From contig NZ_CP110389.1 of NCBI RefSeq assembly GCF_026015985.1, positions 4,620,001 to 4,684,000 of the forward strand: 64,000 nt of DNA. Direction: 5' to 3'. Source of the stretch: Rhodopseudomonas sp. P2A-2r. Its GTDB lineage: Bacteria > Pseudomonadota > Alphaproteobacteria > Rhizobiales > Xanthobacteraceae. Below are positions 8,252 through 17,852 of this stretch, in pieces (the stretch's first letter is position 1; each line of letters starts with the position of its first letter). A program made the translations under genes and the position numbers. The notes under the pieces were generated by a model. The model did no database searches. It saw only the letters and a program-made list of their open reading frames with translations, and had not been told where the DNA came from.

Positions 8252-10572
8252 ATGGGGGGCCTGCCGACCAACCGACCAAGGGCCCCGGTGCGCCAGATCG
8301 TGCCATCCGCATGGAAGACAAAGCTCCGGCATTTCCTGCTGGACTTCGATGCGCGTATCGACTCGACGCTGTTTTCCTCCGGCGTCGGGCTGCGCGAACT
8401 CTGGGAGCGCTACTCCACCTTCATGGACCGCTTCTATGTCGGTCGCTGGAAGCGCTGGGTGTTCATCGAGCCGCTGTCGGAAATGGCTACCATCGGCCTC
8501 GGCGGCCTGGTGCTGATGCTGGCGCTCGCGCAGCCGGCGTTCCGCGAAACCGCCGATGACGACTGGCTCAAGAAATCCGATCTCGCGGTGACGTTCCTCG
8601 ATCGCTACGGCAATCCGATCGGCAGCCGCGGCATCAAGCACAACGACTCGATTCCGCTGGAAGATTTTCCGGACAACCTGATCAAGGCGACGCTGGCCAC
8701 CGAAGACCGCCGCTTCTACGACCACTTCGGCATCGACGTGGCCGGCACCGCGCGCGCGCTGGTCACCAACGCCCAGGCCGGCGGCGTGCGCCAGGGCGGC
8801 TCCTCGATCACGCAGCAGCTCGCCAAGAACCTGTTCCTGTCCAACGAGCGGACCATCGAACGCAAGGTCAACGAAGCGTTCCTGGCGATCTGGCTCGAGA
8901 CCCGCCTGACCAAGAACGAGATATTAAAACTCTATCTCGATCGCGCTTACATGGGCGGCGGCACCTTCGGCGTCGACGGCGCGGCGCATTTCTACTTCAA
9001 CAAGTCGGCGCGCGACGTCAATCTCGCGGAGTCCGCGATGCTCGCCGGCCTGTTCAAGGCCCCGACGAAGTACGCGCCGCATATCAACCTGCCGGCCGCA
9101 CGCGCACGCGCCAACCAGGTGCTCGATAACCTCGTCGATGCCGGCTTCATGACCGAGGGCCAGGTGTTCGGCGCCCGCCGCAACCCGGCCACCGCCGTCG
9201 ATCGCCGCGAGGAAGTGTCGCCGAACTATTATCTCGACTGGGCTTTCGACGAGATGCGCCGGCTGGTCGAGACGTTTCCGAAATCCTACACCGAGCGCGT
9301 CTTCGTGGTGCGCACGGCGATCGACATGAACGTGCAACGCGCGGCGGAAGCCGCGATCGAAAACCAGCTGCGCCAGTTCGGCCGCGACTATCATGCGACG
9401 CAGGCGGCGACCGTGGTATCCGATCTCGACGGCGGCGTGCGCGCCATGGTCGGCGGCCGCGACTACGGCGCCAGCCAGTTCAACCGCGCGGTCGACGCGA
9501 TGCGCCAACCCGGTTCGTCGTTCAAGCCCTACGTCTACACGACCGCGCTGCTCAACGGCTTCAAGCCGACGTCAATCGTCGTCGACGGCCCGGTATGCAT
9601 CGGCAACTGGTGCCCACAGAACTACGGCCATTCCTATTCCGGCGCTGTGACCCTGACCCAGGCAATCACCCACTCGATCAACGTCGTGCCAGTGAAACTG
9701 TCGATCGCGCTCGGCGGCAAATCGCCAAATCCAGCCAAGGCCGGCCGCGCCAAGATCGTCGAAGTGGCGCGCCGCTTCGGCATCACGGCGCCGCTGCTGG
9801 ACACGCCGTCGCTGCCGATCGGCTCGGCCGAGGTCAGCGTGCTCGAACACGCCGTCGCCTATGTCACCTTCCCCAACAAAGGCAAGTCGGTGACGCCGCA
9901 TGCGGTGCTGGAAGTGCGCACCGGTGCCGGCGATTCAGTTTGGCGCTTCGACCGCGACGGCAAGAAGCCGCTGCAGGCGATTCCGCTTCGGTCGCCGCCG
10001 ACATGGCGGGCATGATGAGTCACGTGGTCTCCGAGGGCACGGCGCGTCGCGCGGCACTTGACGGCATTCCCACCGCCGGCAAGACCGGCACCACCAATGC
10101 GTATCGAGACGCCTGGTTCGTCGGCTACACCGGCAACTTCACCTGCGCGGTGTGGTACGGCAACGACGACTATTCCTCGACCAACCGGCTGACCGGCGGC
10201 GCCATGCCGGCGCAGACCTGGCACGACATCATGGTCGCCGCGCATCAGGGCGTCGAGATCAAGGAAATTCCCGGCATCGGCGCCGGCACCAAGTTGCCCG
10301 CCACTGCCGCCGCTGCCAACGTCGCCTCGAGCGCGCCCGATGCCAAGCCCGGCCCGCCACCGATCCTGACCCGGCGCGGCGCCGATATTCTCGTGCGCGT
10401 CGAAAAGTTGCTCGACGAAGCCGGCAAGACCGCGGGCACCACTTCGTCCAGCGAACCGGCCAAGCCGCGCGCGTCCAGCGCGCTGGCATTTCCGGACAGC
10501 TTTGCCTCGGCCACCCCCGAAGCGCCGTTGGCCGTGGCCACACCGACGGCGCCCTCGCCGCGCAAAAAATGA
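8252..10572 (+). pseudogene. mrcA: penicillin-binding protein 1A (GT51-transpeptidase), one-base frameshift
   Basis: Bifunctional peptidoglycan synthase of the inner membrane. The order is an N-terminal cytoplasmic part, a membrane anchor (TIGLGGLVLMLALAQPAF), a GT51 glycosyltransferase (EDRRFYDHFG with the catalytic Glu; GGSSITQQLAKN) and a transpeptidase with SSFK (Ser codon at 9515), HSIN and, after a frame change, KTGTTNAYRD at about 10081. The frame from 8252 runs to about 9985, where one base is missing. The -1 frame resumes with ASVAADMAGMMSHVVSEG and continues to 10572. No other damage is visible. Starts at 8117 (TTG), 8252 (ATG) and 8288 (GTG, giving VRQIVPSAW) are all possible. It is followed 7 bases later by a DUF1214 gene. 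Confidence 0.88.
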
Positions 10573-10579
10573 TGCACAC

Positions 10580-11158
10580 GTGCGGCTGATATTCTTCACC
10601 CTGCTCGGCCTGATCGTCGCCGCCGTTGTCGGCCTCGGCCTCACCTGGATGACCGCCACGCGCGGCACCGATCTAGGCACGCTGACCATTGGCGCGTGGA
10701 CCGCAAGGCCGCGCACCGGTACCAGCGAGATCGATCCCTATGCCCGTGCTTCGATCGCGCGATCCGGCGAATTGCCGGTTGGCACCGGCGACGGCATCGC
10801 CTTCACCGCGACCACCGACGACAACAAGCGCCCGCTGGACGGCCGTTGCGATGTGGTCGTCGGCGGCGTCACGCCGCCCGCGCGATTCTGGACGCTGTCG
10901 CTGTACGACACCAAGGGACGCCTGGTGCCGAACTCGCTGCAGCGCTACGGCTTCACCAGCCAGGAGATCGTCCGCCGCGCCGACGGGAGCTTCGAGGTGC
11001 GCATCGCGTCGCGCTCGCGCGCCGGCAACTGGCTGCCGACCGGCGCGCTGGAACGCTACGTGCTGATGCTGCGGCTCTACGATACGCCGGTCGGAGTGGC
11101 GACGCGCACGCAGCGCGATGCGCCGATGCCCTCCATCGCCACGGTAGGCTGCCCATGA
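10580..11158 (+). CDS. DUF1214 domain-containing membrane-anchored protein
   Basis: 192 residues from a GTG start 7 bases after the PBP1A stop. An N-terminal hydrophobic segment (IFFTLLGLIVAAVVGLGL) anchors the product. The body shows the DUF1214 pattern (ARFWTLSLYDTKGRLVPN; NWLPTG; LMLRLYDTPVG). The stop overlaps the start of the next gene by four bases (ATGA), so the two are translationally coupled. DUF1214 usually occurs with DUF1254, as here. Biochemical role is unknown. Position behind PBP1A suggests an envelope role, by inference only. Confidence 0.85.
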   Translation: MRLIFFTLLGLIVAAVVGLGLTWMTATRGTDLGTLTIGAWTARPRTGTSEIDPYARASIARSGELPVGTGDGIAFTATTDDNKRPLDGRCDVVVGGVTPPARFWTLSLYDTKGRLVPNSLQRYGFTSQEIVRRADGSFEVRIASRSRAGNWLPTGALERYVLMLRLYDTPVGVATRTQRDAPMPSIATVGCP

Positions 11159-11733
11159 TCCGGCTGTTGTTCGCCATCGTCGGCGGTATCCTGCTTGGCG
11201 GCGTGGTGCACCTCGTCAGCGTGCTGGCATTGCCGCGGATCGCAACGCAGGACGCCTATTCGCGGCTGACGACCATCACCAAGCTGAATGCAGTGACGCC
11301 GCTGCCGCCGACCGAACCGGGCAATACGCTGCTGCCCTTCATGGATCCCGCCTTCGCGGTTGCCGTGTGCCGCTACGACCTGTCGAGCGGTCCGATCAAG
11401 CTCGCGGTGCCTGTCAGCCAGTCCTACACCTCGGTGTCATTCTATACGCGCAGCGACGTCGCTTATTACGCCATCAACGATCGCTCGGCCGGCCGCCGCG
11501 TCATCGAGCTCGATCTGATGACCGAAGCGCAGCACGCGGCGTTGCCGGAGGATGAGGACGTGACGGCGGCTGACCGGCTGATCATCGACGCACCGACGGC
11601 CGATGGCCTGATCGTGCTGAAGGCGCTGGCGCCCGAACCCGGGCTGATGGCACAGGCGCAGGCCTCGCTGGCCGCGGCGAGTTGCCGGGTGCAGACCGAA
11701 CCGCCGACGAAGACCGTGCCGGGGAAGCGATAG
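11155..11733 (+). CDS. DUF1254 domain-containing protein
   Basis: 192 residues starting at the ATG that overlaps the DUF1214 stop. The N-terminal hydrophobic segment IRLLFAIVGGILLGGVVHLVSV is a signal anchor. The body (TQDAYSRL; PFMDPAFAVAVCRYDLSSGP; SFYTRSDVAYYAIND) matches the short DUF1254 partner of DUF1214 proteins. No catalytic residues are known for the family. It is the last gene of the PBP1A-DUF1214-DUF1254 run and converges on the lipoprotein gene. Confidence 0.83.
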   Translation: MIRLLFAIVGGILLGGVVHLVSVLALPRIATQDAYSRLTTITKLNAVTPLPPTEPGNTLLPFMDPAFAVAVCRYDLSSGPIKLAVPVSQSYTSVSFYTRSDVAYYAINDRSAGRRVIELDLMTEAQHAALPEDEDVTAADRLIIDAPTADGLIVLKALAPEPGLMAQAQASLAAASCRVQTEPPTKTVPGKR

Positions 11734-11772
11734 CACAGCCTCACGCCCCGGAATGACCGCGTGTGACGCCCG

Positions 11773-12546
11773 CTAACCCTTGCTCACCACGCCGGACCGC
11801 CCCGACCGCCCGATGGCCACGCTCGCCGTCTGCGACGACAACTCGCCGATCAGCATGTCGACATTGGCTGCCATGTTGTCCGGCGTCTGGATCACCAGCC
11901 GTTCCAGCGCCCAGCGATAGGACGATACCCGGCGCTGCAGGCATTGCTCGACCCACTGCACGATCAGCGCGTTTTCGTCCATCCGTGCGATCGCGTCGGC
12001 GCGTTCGCGGGGCGACAGGCTGGAAACCAGATTCAAGCTGGCATTGCGTTTTCCGTCCAATTCGATGACGCGCGCCGCATTGGCGAAGAACGGCTCGAAC
12101 CGCACGATGTCGTTGCGGACGTCATCCGCCAGCGTTGCGTAGCGCGATGTCGGCGAGCGACGCGGTTCGTCGATCAGCAGCCGGCCATAGGCGGTGCGAT
12201 CGAAGACCGGCGCCTGGCGCCATGGTGAAGGTAGTGGCTTGTACTCGCCGAAGACATTCTTCCACAGCGGTCGCGAATGCGGCGGCTCGATCAGCGGATA
12301 GGCCAGATCCCGCATCAGGCGTTCGTTGTCGGTCAACTGGAATTCGGAGGAGCGTAGTCCGACGCTTGCGGTGGCCTCTTCGCCGATCCAGCGATGCATG
12401 TTGTCGCTGAGCGCGTCCTGGCGCACGCGGCCGAAATCACCGCCGCTGCAGCCGGCGAGCAGGACGCTCAGCACAAGCGAAATAGACAGAAGTGGTGCAG
12501 GTATGAGCCGAGGCCGTATCCGGATCGGTGACGTCGTATCCGGCAT
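11773..12546 (-). CDS. putative lipoprotein, function unknown
   Basis: 257 residues from the ATG at 12546. An in-frame upstream start at 12636 would bury the signal. Residues 1-33 form a lipoprotein signal ending in the lipobox LLAGC (Cys33). The mature part contains no recognised domain. It is mixed charged/helical, with RDLAYPLIEPPHSRP and a C-terminal part with two Cys-free helices. It is probably anchored in the inner or outer membrane, facing the periplasm. It sits downstream of the small gene at 12563-12769, 16 bases apart, so the two may be co-transcribed from the CtrA-box region. Confidence 0.7.
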   Translation of the reverse strand: MPDTTSPIRIRPRLIPAPLLSISLVLSVLLAGCSGGDFGRVRQDALSDNMHRWIGEEATASVGLRSSEFQLTDNERLMRDLAYPLIEPPHSRPLWKNVFGEYKPLPSPWRQAPVFDRTAYGRLLIDEPRRSPTSRYATLADDVRNDIVRFEPFFANAARVIELDGKRNASLNLVSSLSPRERADAIARMDENALIVQWVEQCLQRRVSSYRWALERLVIQTPDNMAANVDMLIGELSSQTASVAIGRSGRSGVVSKG

Positions 12547-12562
12547 CTGAAAGGGTCCGGTG

Positions 12563-12769
12563 TCAGGAACGTGCGCGGCGGCGACGGCGGCGCCCCGGTG
12601 CGGTGCCCTCTTCCGGGCCGCTGCCGTTGGTGCCATCGGTGTCGCGTTCGATGCGGACGACCGGAAGGATCACGATGGTCGCGCCGCCTTCGCGGGCCGA
12701 GCCGACACCCGCATTGATGCCCGGCCGTCGTGCTGCCGCATCCACCGGGAACTTGATGATCGTGCTCAT
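12563..12769 (-). CDS. small basic-tailed hypothetical protein
   Basis: 68 residues: N-terminal MSTIIKFPVDAAARRPG, a short hydrophobic stretch (ATIVILPVVRIERD) and an Arg-rich C-terminus. The first residues resemble many alphaproteobacterial small proteins of unknown function. It is divergent from the DUF2336 gene and shares with it the 242-bp region carrying two perfect CtrA boxes. The lipoprotein gene follows on the same strand. Confidence 0.65.
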   Translation of the reverse strand: MSTIIKFPVDAAARRPGINAGVGSAREGGATIVILPVVRIERDTDGTNGSGPEEGTAPGRRRRRRARS

Positions 12770-12832
12770 TCGTTGTCTCCGCGCCGCTTCGCCAAAAATG
12801 GCCGGCGCGACTTCATCTAAGAGCGATCATGG

Positions 12833-12847
12833 TTAATGCGGTCTTAA
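12833..12847 (+). promoter_or_regulatory. CtrA box (TTAA-N7-TTAA)
   Basis: TTAATGCGGTCTTAA, followed by C, matches the full CtrA recognition element TTAA-N7-TTAAC. It lies 64 bp upstream of the small gene on the minus strand and about 165 bp upstream of the DUF2336 gene. No experimental support is available; this is a motif match. Confidence 0.65.
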
Positions 12848-12944
12848 CGGCCCATACCGTAACCCTCCCCGCGTTGCTGAAATCTCACCCTGTTTGCAAT
12901 GTCGAGCAGGCTTCGCCGTTGTCCCCTGACGCCGAGGCGCATGG

Positions 12945-12959
12945 TTAACGGCGTCTTAA
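12945..12959 (-). promoter_or_regulatory. CtrA box (TTAA-N7-TTAA)
   Basis: TTAACGGCGTCTTAA. Read on the minus strand it is TTAA-N7-TTAAC, a full CtrA element. It lies 53 bp upstream of the DUF2336 start codon, where a regulator could overlap the promoter. It is the second perfect copy in the same 242-bp gap. Confidence 0.68.
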
Positions 12960-13011
12960 GCGGTGGGGCGTAAAGTCGTGTCAGGTTTTCCCTCCGTAAG
13001 CGTATCGCCAT

Positions 13012-13980
13012 ATGACCGCACCTCCGATGTTTCCGGGTTTCGACGGGTTGATGACACTGTCTCGGCGAGAGGGTGTCGACATCCGCCCGACCTTGCTGCG
13101 CGTCTTGACCGACCTTTACGTCCAGGCCAACACGCACAGCATCGATGAAGAACGGCAATTCGTGGAGTTGGCGTCGCGTCTGATCGATCAGGTCGACGAT
13201 GCCACCCGCGCAGCGGTCCGTGCCCGGCTCGCGATCTACCCGCGCACGCCGGTGGCCATCATGCAGCAGCTCCGGCTTCATGCCCCGGCACCGGAGCAGC
13301 GCGTCCCCCTCGCTGCCAGCATCGCGCAGCCGGTTGCGCCGGCCGTCGAACCCAAGCCCCTGACGGAAACGCAGCTGCGCATGTCGACAACCATGACGAT
13401 GCAGCCGACCGACGCCGCCGAAATCAGCGACATGTTTTTCGCAGGTACGGCCAGTGAGCGTGCGCAGATACTGTATAGTCTGTCAGACAAGCCGCTGAAG
13501 CCGGCCGCACGCATCCCCGCGGCCCGGGCAGCCCGCGCGCTGCACATTCTGGAGATGGCCGCCTTTGCCGAGGACCGCGACAATTTTGCGCGCGAATTGG
13601 GCGACGCGCTACTGCTGCCGTCGCAGGTCGCCGATCGGGTCGTCAGCGATCCCGGCGGCGAGCCGCTGGCCTGTATGGCCAAGGCGCTGGCGATGCCCAG
13701 CGACATGTATCAGCGCGTGCTGATGTTCCTCAACCCCGAGCTCGGCTCGTCGGTCCACCACGTGTACCGGCTGTCGCGGCTCTACGATATCCTGAGCGAA
13801 CGCTCGGCGCTGATCATGGTCGCGGCATGGCGCGGCGCCAACATGGCCGCGACCCGCACGAAGTACCGCCCCGCGCTTTATGACGATGAACGTCAGCGCG
13901 CGCGGTCGGCACCGGCCCAAGCGCGCCCCGCCGTGCAGCCGGGCGTGGACATCACCCGGGTGCGCAACGGCAGAAAATAG
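13012..13980 (+). CDS. DUF2336 domain-containing protein
   Basis: 322 residues. The helical repeat-like body fits DUF2336 (DGLMTLSRREGVDIRPTLLRVLTDLY; EERQFVELASRLIDQVDD; later helices LLLPSQVADRVVSDPGG). No signal peptide is seen, so a cytosolic protein is expected. DUF2336 proteins are alphaproteobacterial and of unknown biochemistry. Two perfect CtrA boxes upstream suggest cell-cycle or motility control. A second DUF2336 gene lies at 55569-56672. Confidence 0.83.
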   Translation: MTAPPMFPGFDGLMTLSRREGVDIRPTLLRVLTDLYVQANTHSIDEERQFVELASRLIDQVDDATRAAVRARLAIYPRTPVAIMQQLRLHAPAPEQRVPLAASIAQPVAPAVEPKPLTETQLRMSTTMTMQPTDAAEISDMFFAGTASERAQILYSLSDKPLKPAARIPAARAARALHILEMAAFAEDRDNFARELGDALLLPSQVADRVVSDPGGEPLACMAKALAMPSDMYQRVLMFLNPELGSSVHHVYRLSRLYDILSERSALIMVAAWRGANMAATRTKYRPALYDDERQRARSAPAQARPAVQPGVDITRVRNGRK

Positions 13981-14030
13981 CCGGGCTGAGGCGACTTCCG
14001 CCTCGCCGTCGGCGAATGCAAGGAAGGTCG

Positions 14031-14375
14031 CTACGGCTTCGCCAGATCGAGGAAATGCCGGCCTGCCTTGTCCTCGATCTCGACGATCCAGACGTCGGGA
14101 TCGAATGACATCTCCTTCATCAGCCGCTCCTCGATCTTGCGCTCCTCCACCGGCTGTGGCGGTGACGGCATGAAGATGCGTTCGATCGGACGGCTGTCGT
14201 CATAGACGGTCTGCGGCGCGGGCGCGTACAGCATCGCGTTGCCGTTCATCAGCGCCACCTTGACGAACACGGCGCCCGCCTCTTCGGCGCCACGCCGGCG
14301 CACAGCACCGAATACACCTTCGGACTGGCAGCGGCGCAGATACGCGGCCACCCATATGGACGATTTCAATCTCAT
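14031..14375 (-). CDS. DUF1491 family protein
   Basis: 114 residues beginning MRLKSSIWVAAYLRRC, the typical DUF1491 opening. It continues with GAVFVKVALMNGNAMLYAPAP and ends DVWIVEIEDKAGRHFLDL. A small soluble protein of unknown function that is widespread in Rhizobiales. It is co-directional with the peptidoglycan-binding-domain gene upstream (33-bp gap). Confidence 0.85.
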   Translation of the reverse strand: MRLKSSIWVAAYLRRCQSEGVFGAVRRRGAEEAGAVFVKVALMNGNAMLYAPAPQTVYDDSRPIERIFMPSPPQPVEERKIEERLMKEMSFDPDVWIVEIEDKAGRHFLDLAKP

Positions 14376-14408
14376 GGCGGGGACGATAGGCCAGCGAGCG
14401 GATCGACG

Positions 14409-15113
14409 CTAGTCGATCGGCCGTCCTGTCACGGTGCCGAGCTCGCGCACCAGCCGGTCGGACATCTGGCCCGTCACCGGCAATTTGCGCTCGCGCTCGA
14501 AGCGCTGGATGGCGGCCTGGGTATCCGAACCGACCGTGCCGGTTGCCTTCAACTGGCCGTAGCCATATTCCGTCAGCGCCCGCTGCACCGCCGCCACGCG
14601 GCGCGAGTTGACGATCAGATCGCCGAGCGGATCGTGGCGAGCGGCGTTGGGAATCGGTGCCGGCGGGCGCGCCACCGCAACCGAACTCGGCGGCGGCGTT
14701 GCGGGCTTCATCACATTGGCTATCGGATCGGTCGCGCGCGGCTCCACGGCCTTGGGCACCGCCTTGCCGTCGACCGATCGGGAATCGAGCAGACGCGCGT
14801 CGAGCGACTTTGCATCTGGCTGCGCGCTGGCATCTAGCGGGCGTGGTTTGGGCAACGGACTCGTCAACGGCGCAGGCAGCGGAACGGTGACGCTTGAGCC
14901 GAACATCGGCGACGGATGGCGTCCGGCCTGCAGGAAGATCGCGTTGCCAATGATGGCGGAGACGGCAGCAAAAGCGACCGTTCCGGCCACCATGTCCTTG
15001 GGGCTGTGGAGCAGCATGCGCAGGAAGATGCTGCGCTCCGTCGGTTCTTCGATCGCGAGCGATCCGCGACCGCGCTGAGACTTGGCTTGCTTGGGAGATG
15101 CTGCTTTAGGCAC
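14409..15113 (-). CDS. peptidoglycan-binding domain-containing protein
   Basis: 234 residues. A cytoplasmic N-terminus of about 40 residues leads into a membrane segment (MVAGTVAFAAVSAIIGNAIFL). A Pro/Ala-rich periplasmic linker follows, then a C-terminal PG_binding_1 domain (VAAVQRALTEYGYGQL; GTVGSDTQAAIQRFERE). It probably ties the inner membrane to peptidoglycan. Its start overlaps the end of the histidine-kinase gene by 8 bases, which suggests an operon with that sensor. Confidence 0.85.
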   Translation of the reverse strand: MPKAASPKQAKSQRGRGSLAIEEPTERSIFLRMLLHSPKDMVAGTVAFAAVSAIIGNAIFLQAGRHPSPMFGSSVTVPLPAPLTSPLPKPRPLDASAQPDAKSLDARLLDSRSVDGKAVPKAVEPRATDPIANVMKPATPPPSSVAVARPPAPIPNAARHDPLGDLIVNSRRVAAVQRALTEYGYGQLKATGTVGSDTQAAIQRFERERKLPVTGQMSDRLVRELGTVTGRPID

Positions 15114-16941
15114 TTTTCTTCACCTGACGGGTGTGGTCGGACGGCACGTGACGAACCGCGGGCGTGAGCGTTGCGATATTGCTCGCGGGTTCAACCGCCG
15201 GCGCGAATTCCAGCGGCAATGCGATGACGACGGTGGTGCCTTCGTCGATGCGGCTATGCACCTGCATATCACCGCCGTGCATGCCGACCAAACTCTTGAC
15301 GATCGACAGGCCGAGGCCGGTGCCTTCGTGACGCCGCTGATAGGTCTTGCCGGCCTGGAAGAACGGGTCGCCGATGCGCTTGAGATCCTCGACGCCGATG
15401 CCGACCCCGGTATCGGTCACGCGCAGGATCAGCCGCGACGATTCCACGGCAGCGGTCACGCTGACGGTTCCACCGCGCTCGGTGAACTTGATGGCGTTGG
15501 ACACGATATTCAACAGGATCTGCTTGAACGCGCGCGGATCGCCGTTCAGCTCCGGCAGATCCTGCGGCGCATCGGTCACCAGGTCGATGCCGTTCTCGCG
15601 CGCCTTGAGGGCCAGCAGATTGCAGCAATTGATGATCGCCGGACGCGGGGCGAACGGCTCCGGCGTGATTTCGAAGCTCCCGGATTCCATCTTTGACATA
15701 TCGAGAATGCCGTTGACCACCGACAGCAGGTGCTGGCCGGAATCGTTGATCAGCTGCGCGTATTCCTTGCGCCTGGCTGCATCGATCATCAGCACGTCTT
15801 CCTGCACGATCATCTCGGAGAATCCGATGATGGCATTGAGCGGCGTGCGGAGTTCGTGGCTCATCGTAGCCAGGAAGCGGGTTTTGGAAGCATCCGCGCG
15901 TTCGGCCTCGGTGCGCGCCAGCGCCAGCGCCTCTTCCTGGGTCTTGCGGTCGGTTACGTCGCGCATCACGGCGACGACTTCGACGTCCTGAGGCTCAACC
16001 GGTCCCGCCCCTGCTCCAGCGGCCGGCAGCGCATTTCAACCCAGATGAATTCGGCCGACGCCACACGCCCGTCGGCGCCGCCGCGACTATCACGCCGCAG
16101 CCGGAATTCGACGCTGCGCGCCACGCCGCCACGCGCGGCGTCGGACAGCGCAGTGAGATAGGCGGGACGGTCGGCCACATGCACGCGATCAAACAGGCCA
16201 TGCCCGAGCAGCCGCGCCGGCGCTTCGCCGATCAAGGCTTCGACAGCCGGCGAAATAAACTGAATGGCGCCGTTGCGGCGGTGACGTGAAATCACGTCGC
16301 TCATATTGCGCGCCAGCAAGCGATAGCGATCCTCCTCAACATTGAGGAGAGATACGCCGGTGCGCGCCAGCGACTCGGCGCCGAAAGCCAGACCGGATGC
16401 ATACAACGTGGCGGAGGCGATACCGAATGCGGTGAACACGCCATGCGCGACCGCGCCTGCCTCGGACACCGGCAGCAGATGCGAGCCGCTCAGCACGATC
16501 AGGATAGAGACGCAGGCCAACGCCAACGCGGAGGCAAACGCGACAACACGACGTGACGCCGACAGCGCAGCCTCCAGCGGCACCACCACCAGCCAGATCG
16601 CCGCGAAAGATCTCGATGCCACCGGTGGCGATGGCAATCATCATCAACAGGCCGGCCAGAGCCAGCGAAGACAACAGTTGTGCGCTCTCATAGCGACCGG
16701 TGCGCGACAGGAAATAGGATAGCAGGATCGGCGCGATCAGCCACGCAAAGGCAGCGACCTCGAAAGCGCTGGGTGCACCGCGCAGCGCCAGGTACACCGG
16801 AAACGCAGCGAACGCCGCGAGGCTTCCGAGCAGTCGCGGCGCCATAAAGGCACGATGACGTGCACTCGTCAGCGCATCGTAGCGCACAGACGGATGCACT
16901 AATGCATCGAGACAATCGCGGAAGATGTTCAATACGGTCAC
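15106..16941 (-). pseudogene. membrane PAS sensor histidine kinase, two single-base frameshifts
   Basis: Three frames join into one kinase of about 610 residues. From 16941: several N-terminal membrane helices (LLGSLAAFAAFPVYLAL; FLSRTGRYESAQLLSSLAL). An extra base near 16611 must be skipped to reach IWLVVVPLEAALSASRR, more helices and a PAS domain (YRLLARNMSDVISRH; FISPAVEALIGEAP). A base lost from a C run on the plus strand at 16008-16011 must be restored to reach VEVVAVMRDVTDRK, the H-box MSHELRTPLNAIIGF (phospho-acceptor His), the N-box NIVSNAIKF and the G-boxes DTGVGIG and EGTGLGLSIVK. No internal stops occur within each frame. It resembles PleC/DivJ-type kinases, but I cannot assign the partner. 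Confidence 0.82.
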
Positions 16942-17361
16942 GGTTCTCGCGCTTCGGCCTGCTCGTCGTGTCAGACGTGCCGGAACGCCTCCTTATCGTT
17001 GCCTCACCGTGTCAGAGCGAAATTAAGCTAACGCTAAAGCCGGACGCCCGATTCCGAAACCAACGCCGCTGACGGCGGTTTCGCGCGCTGCATCGCGTTC
17101 ATTCAGCGCAGATGGTGAACGACAAGTTTCCGGCGCCCTCTCGCTATGGTTTCGAAAGGGTGCATATCGCGGCGACGCGCACAGACGGCTGGCACGCCCG
17201 GCAATGAAAAATTTACGGCGAATCCATTGATCGGGATTTTACGCAAATTTTCGACGTTTTAACCGCACCTCAAACACTTGCGGTTTATCGACGCCTGTTA
17301 GTCAGGACCAGATTGCGAAACTAATCGCAACCGGACGAAGAGAAGTTTACGGGGTTGCGCG
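16942..17361. other. 420-bp intergenic region between divergent genes
   Basis: It separates the histidine-kinase gene (minus) from the DUF5330 gene (plus). A near-match to the CtrA element, TTAA-N7-CTAA, lies at 17023-17037, about 80 bp upstream of the kinase. The part at 17200-17260 is A/T-richer than average and could hold the DUF5330 promoter. No gene or stable RNA is apparent. Confidence 0.4.
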
Positions 17362-17754
17362 ATGTTTTTCCTGCTTCGCATGGCGTTCTGGCTCGGGCTG
17401 GTGCTCGTGCTGTTGCCCAGAGAGAAGACGCCGGAATCCGAGAAGCTGCCGCAGGTCGGCGCGTCCGAAGCGGTGTCGGCGGCATCTGCCGCTGTGTCCG
17501 ATATGAGCCAGTTCTGCAAGCGCCAGCCTGCAGCCTGCGAGGTCGGCGGCCAGGCAGCGACAGTCCTTGGCCAGCGCGCCCAGGAGGGTGCCCGTAAGCT
17601 TTACCAGATCATCACCGACAAACGCCCGCCCGACCATACCGGTTCGATCGGCGGCATGGACGGTGCCGAGCAGGATCCGACATCGACCGTTCCGGACACC
17701 CTGATCCCGGCCGATCTGCAGGCGGAATGGCGCCAGCCAGTGGCTGAACCGTAG
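17362..17754 (+). CDS. DUF5330 domain-containing protein
   Basis: 130 residues with a hydrophobic N-terminus (MFFLLRMAFWLGLVLVLLP). A conserved central part follows (MSQFCKRQPAACEVGGQAAT; GARKLYQIITDK), then a Ser/Pro-rich acidic tail. This layout fits DUF5330, a Rhizobiales family of small membrane-anchored proteins without known function. The two cysteines may form a periplasmic disulfide. It is followed by sufE on the same strand. Confidence 0.78.
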   Translation: MFFLLRMAFWLGLVLVLLPREKTPESEKLPQVGASEAVSAASAAVSDMSQFCKRQPAACEVGGQAATVLGQRAQEGARKLYQIITDKRPPDHTGSIGGMDGAEQDPTSTVPDTLIPADLQAEWRQPVAEP

Positions 17755-17852
17755 CGGTCGTCAATCGGAACATTTACCGGAATAGCGCGGTCCGGCGGTC
17801 GCTTTCGCGCCGCCGCGCCCCTATATAGGGCCAGCAACAGATGCAGGCCGCG

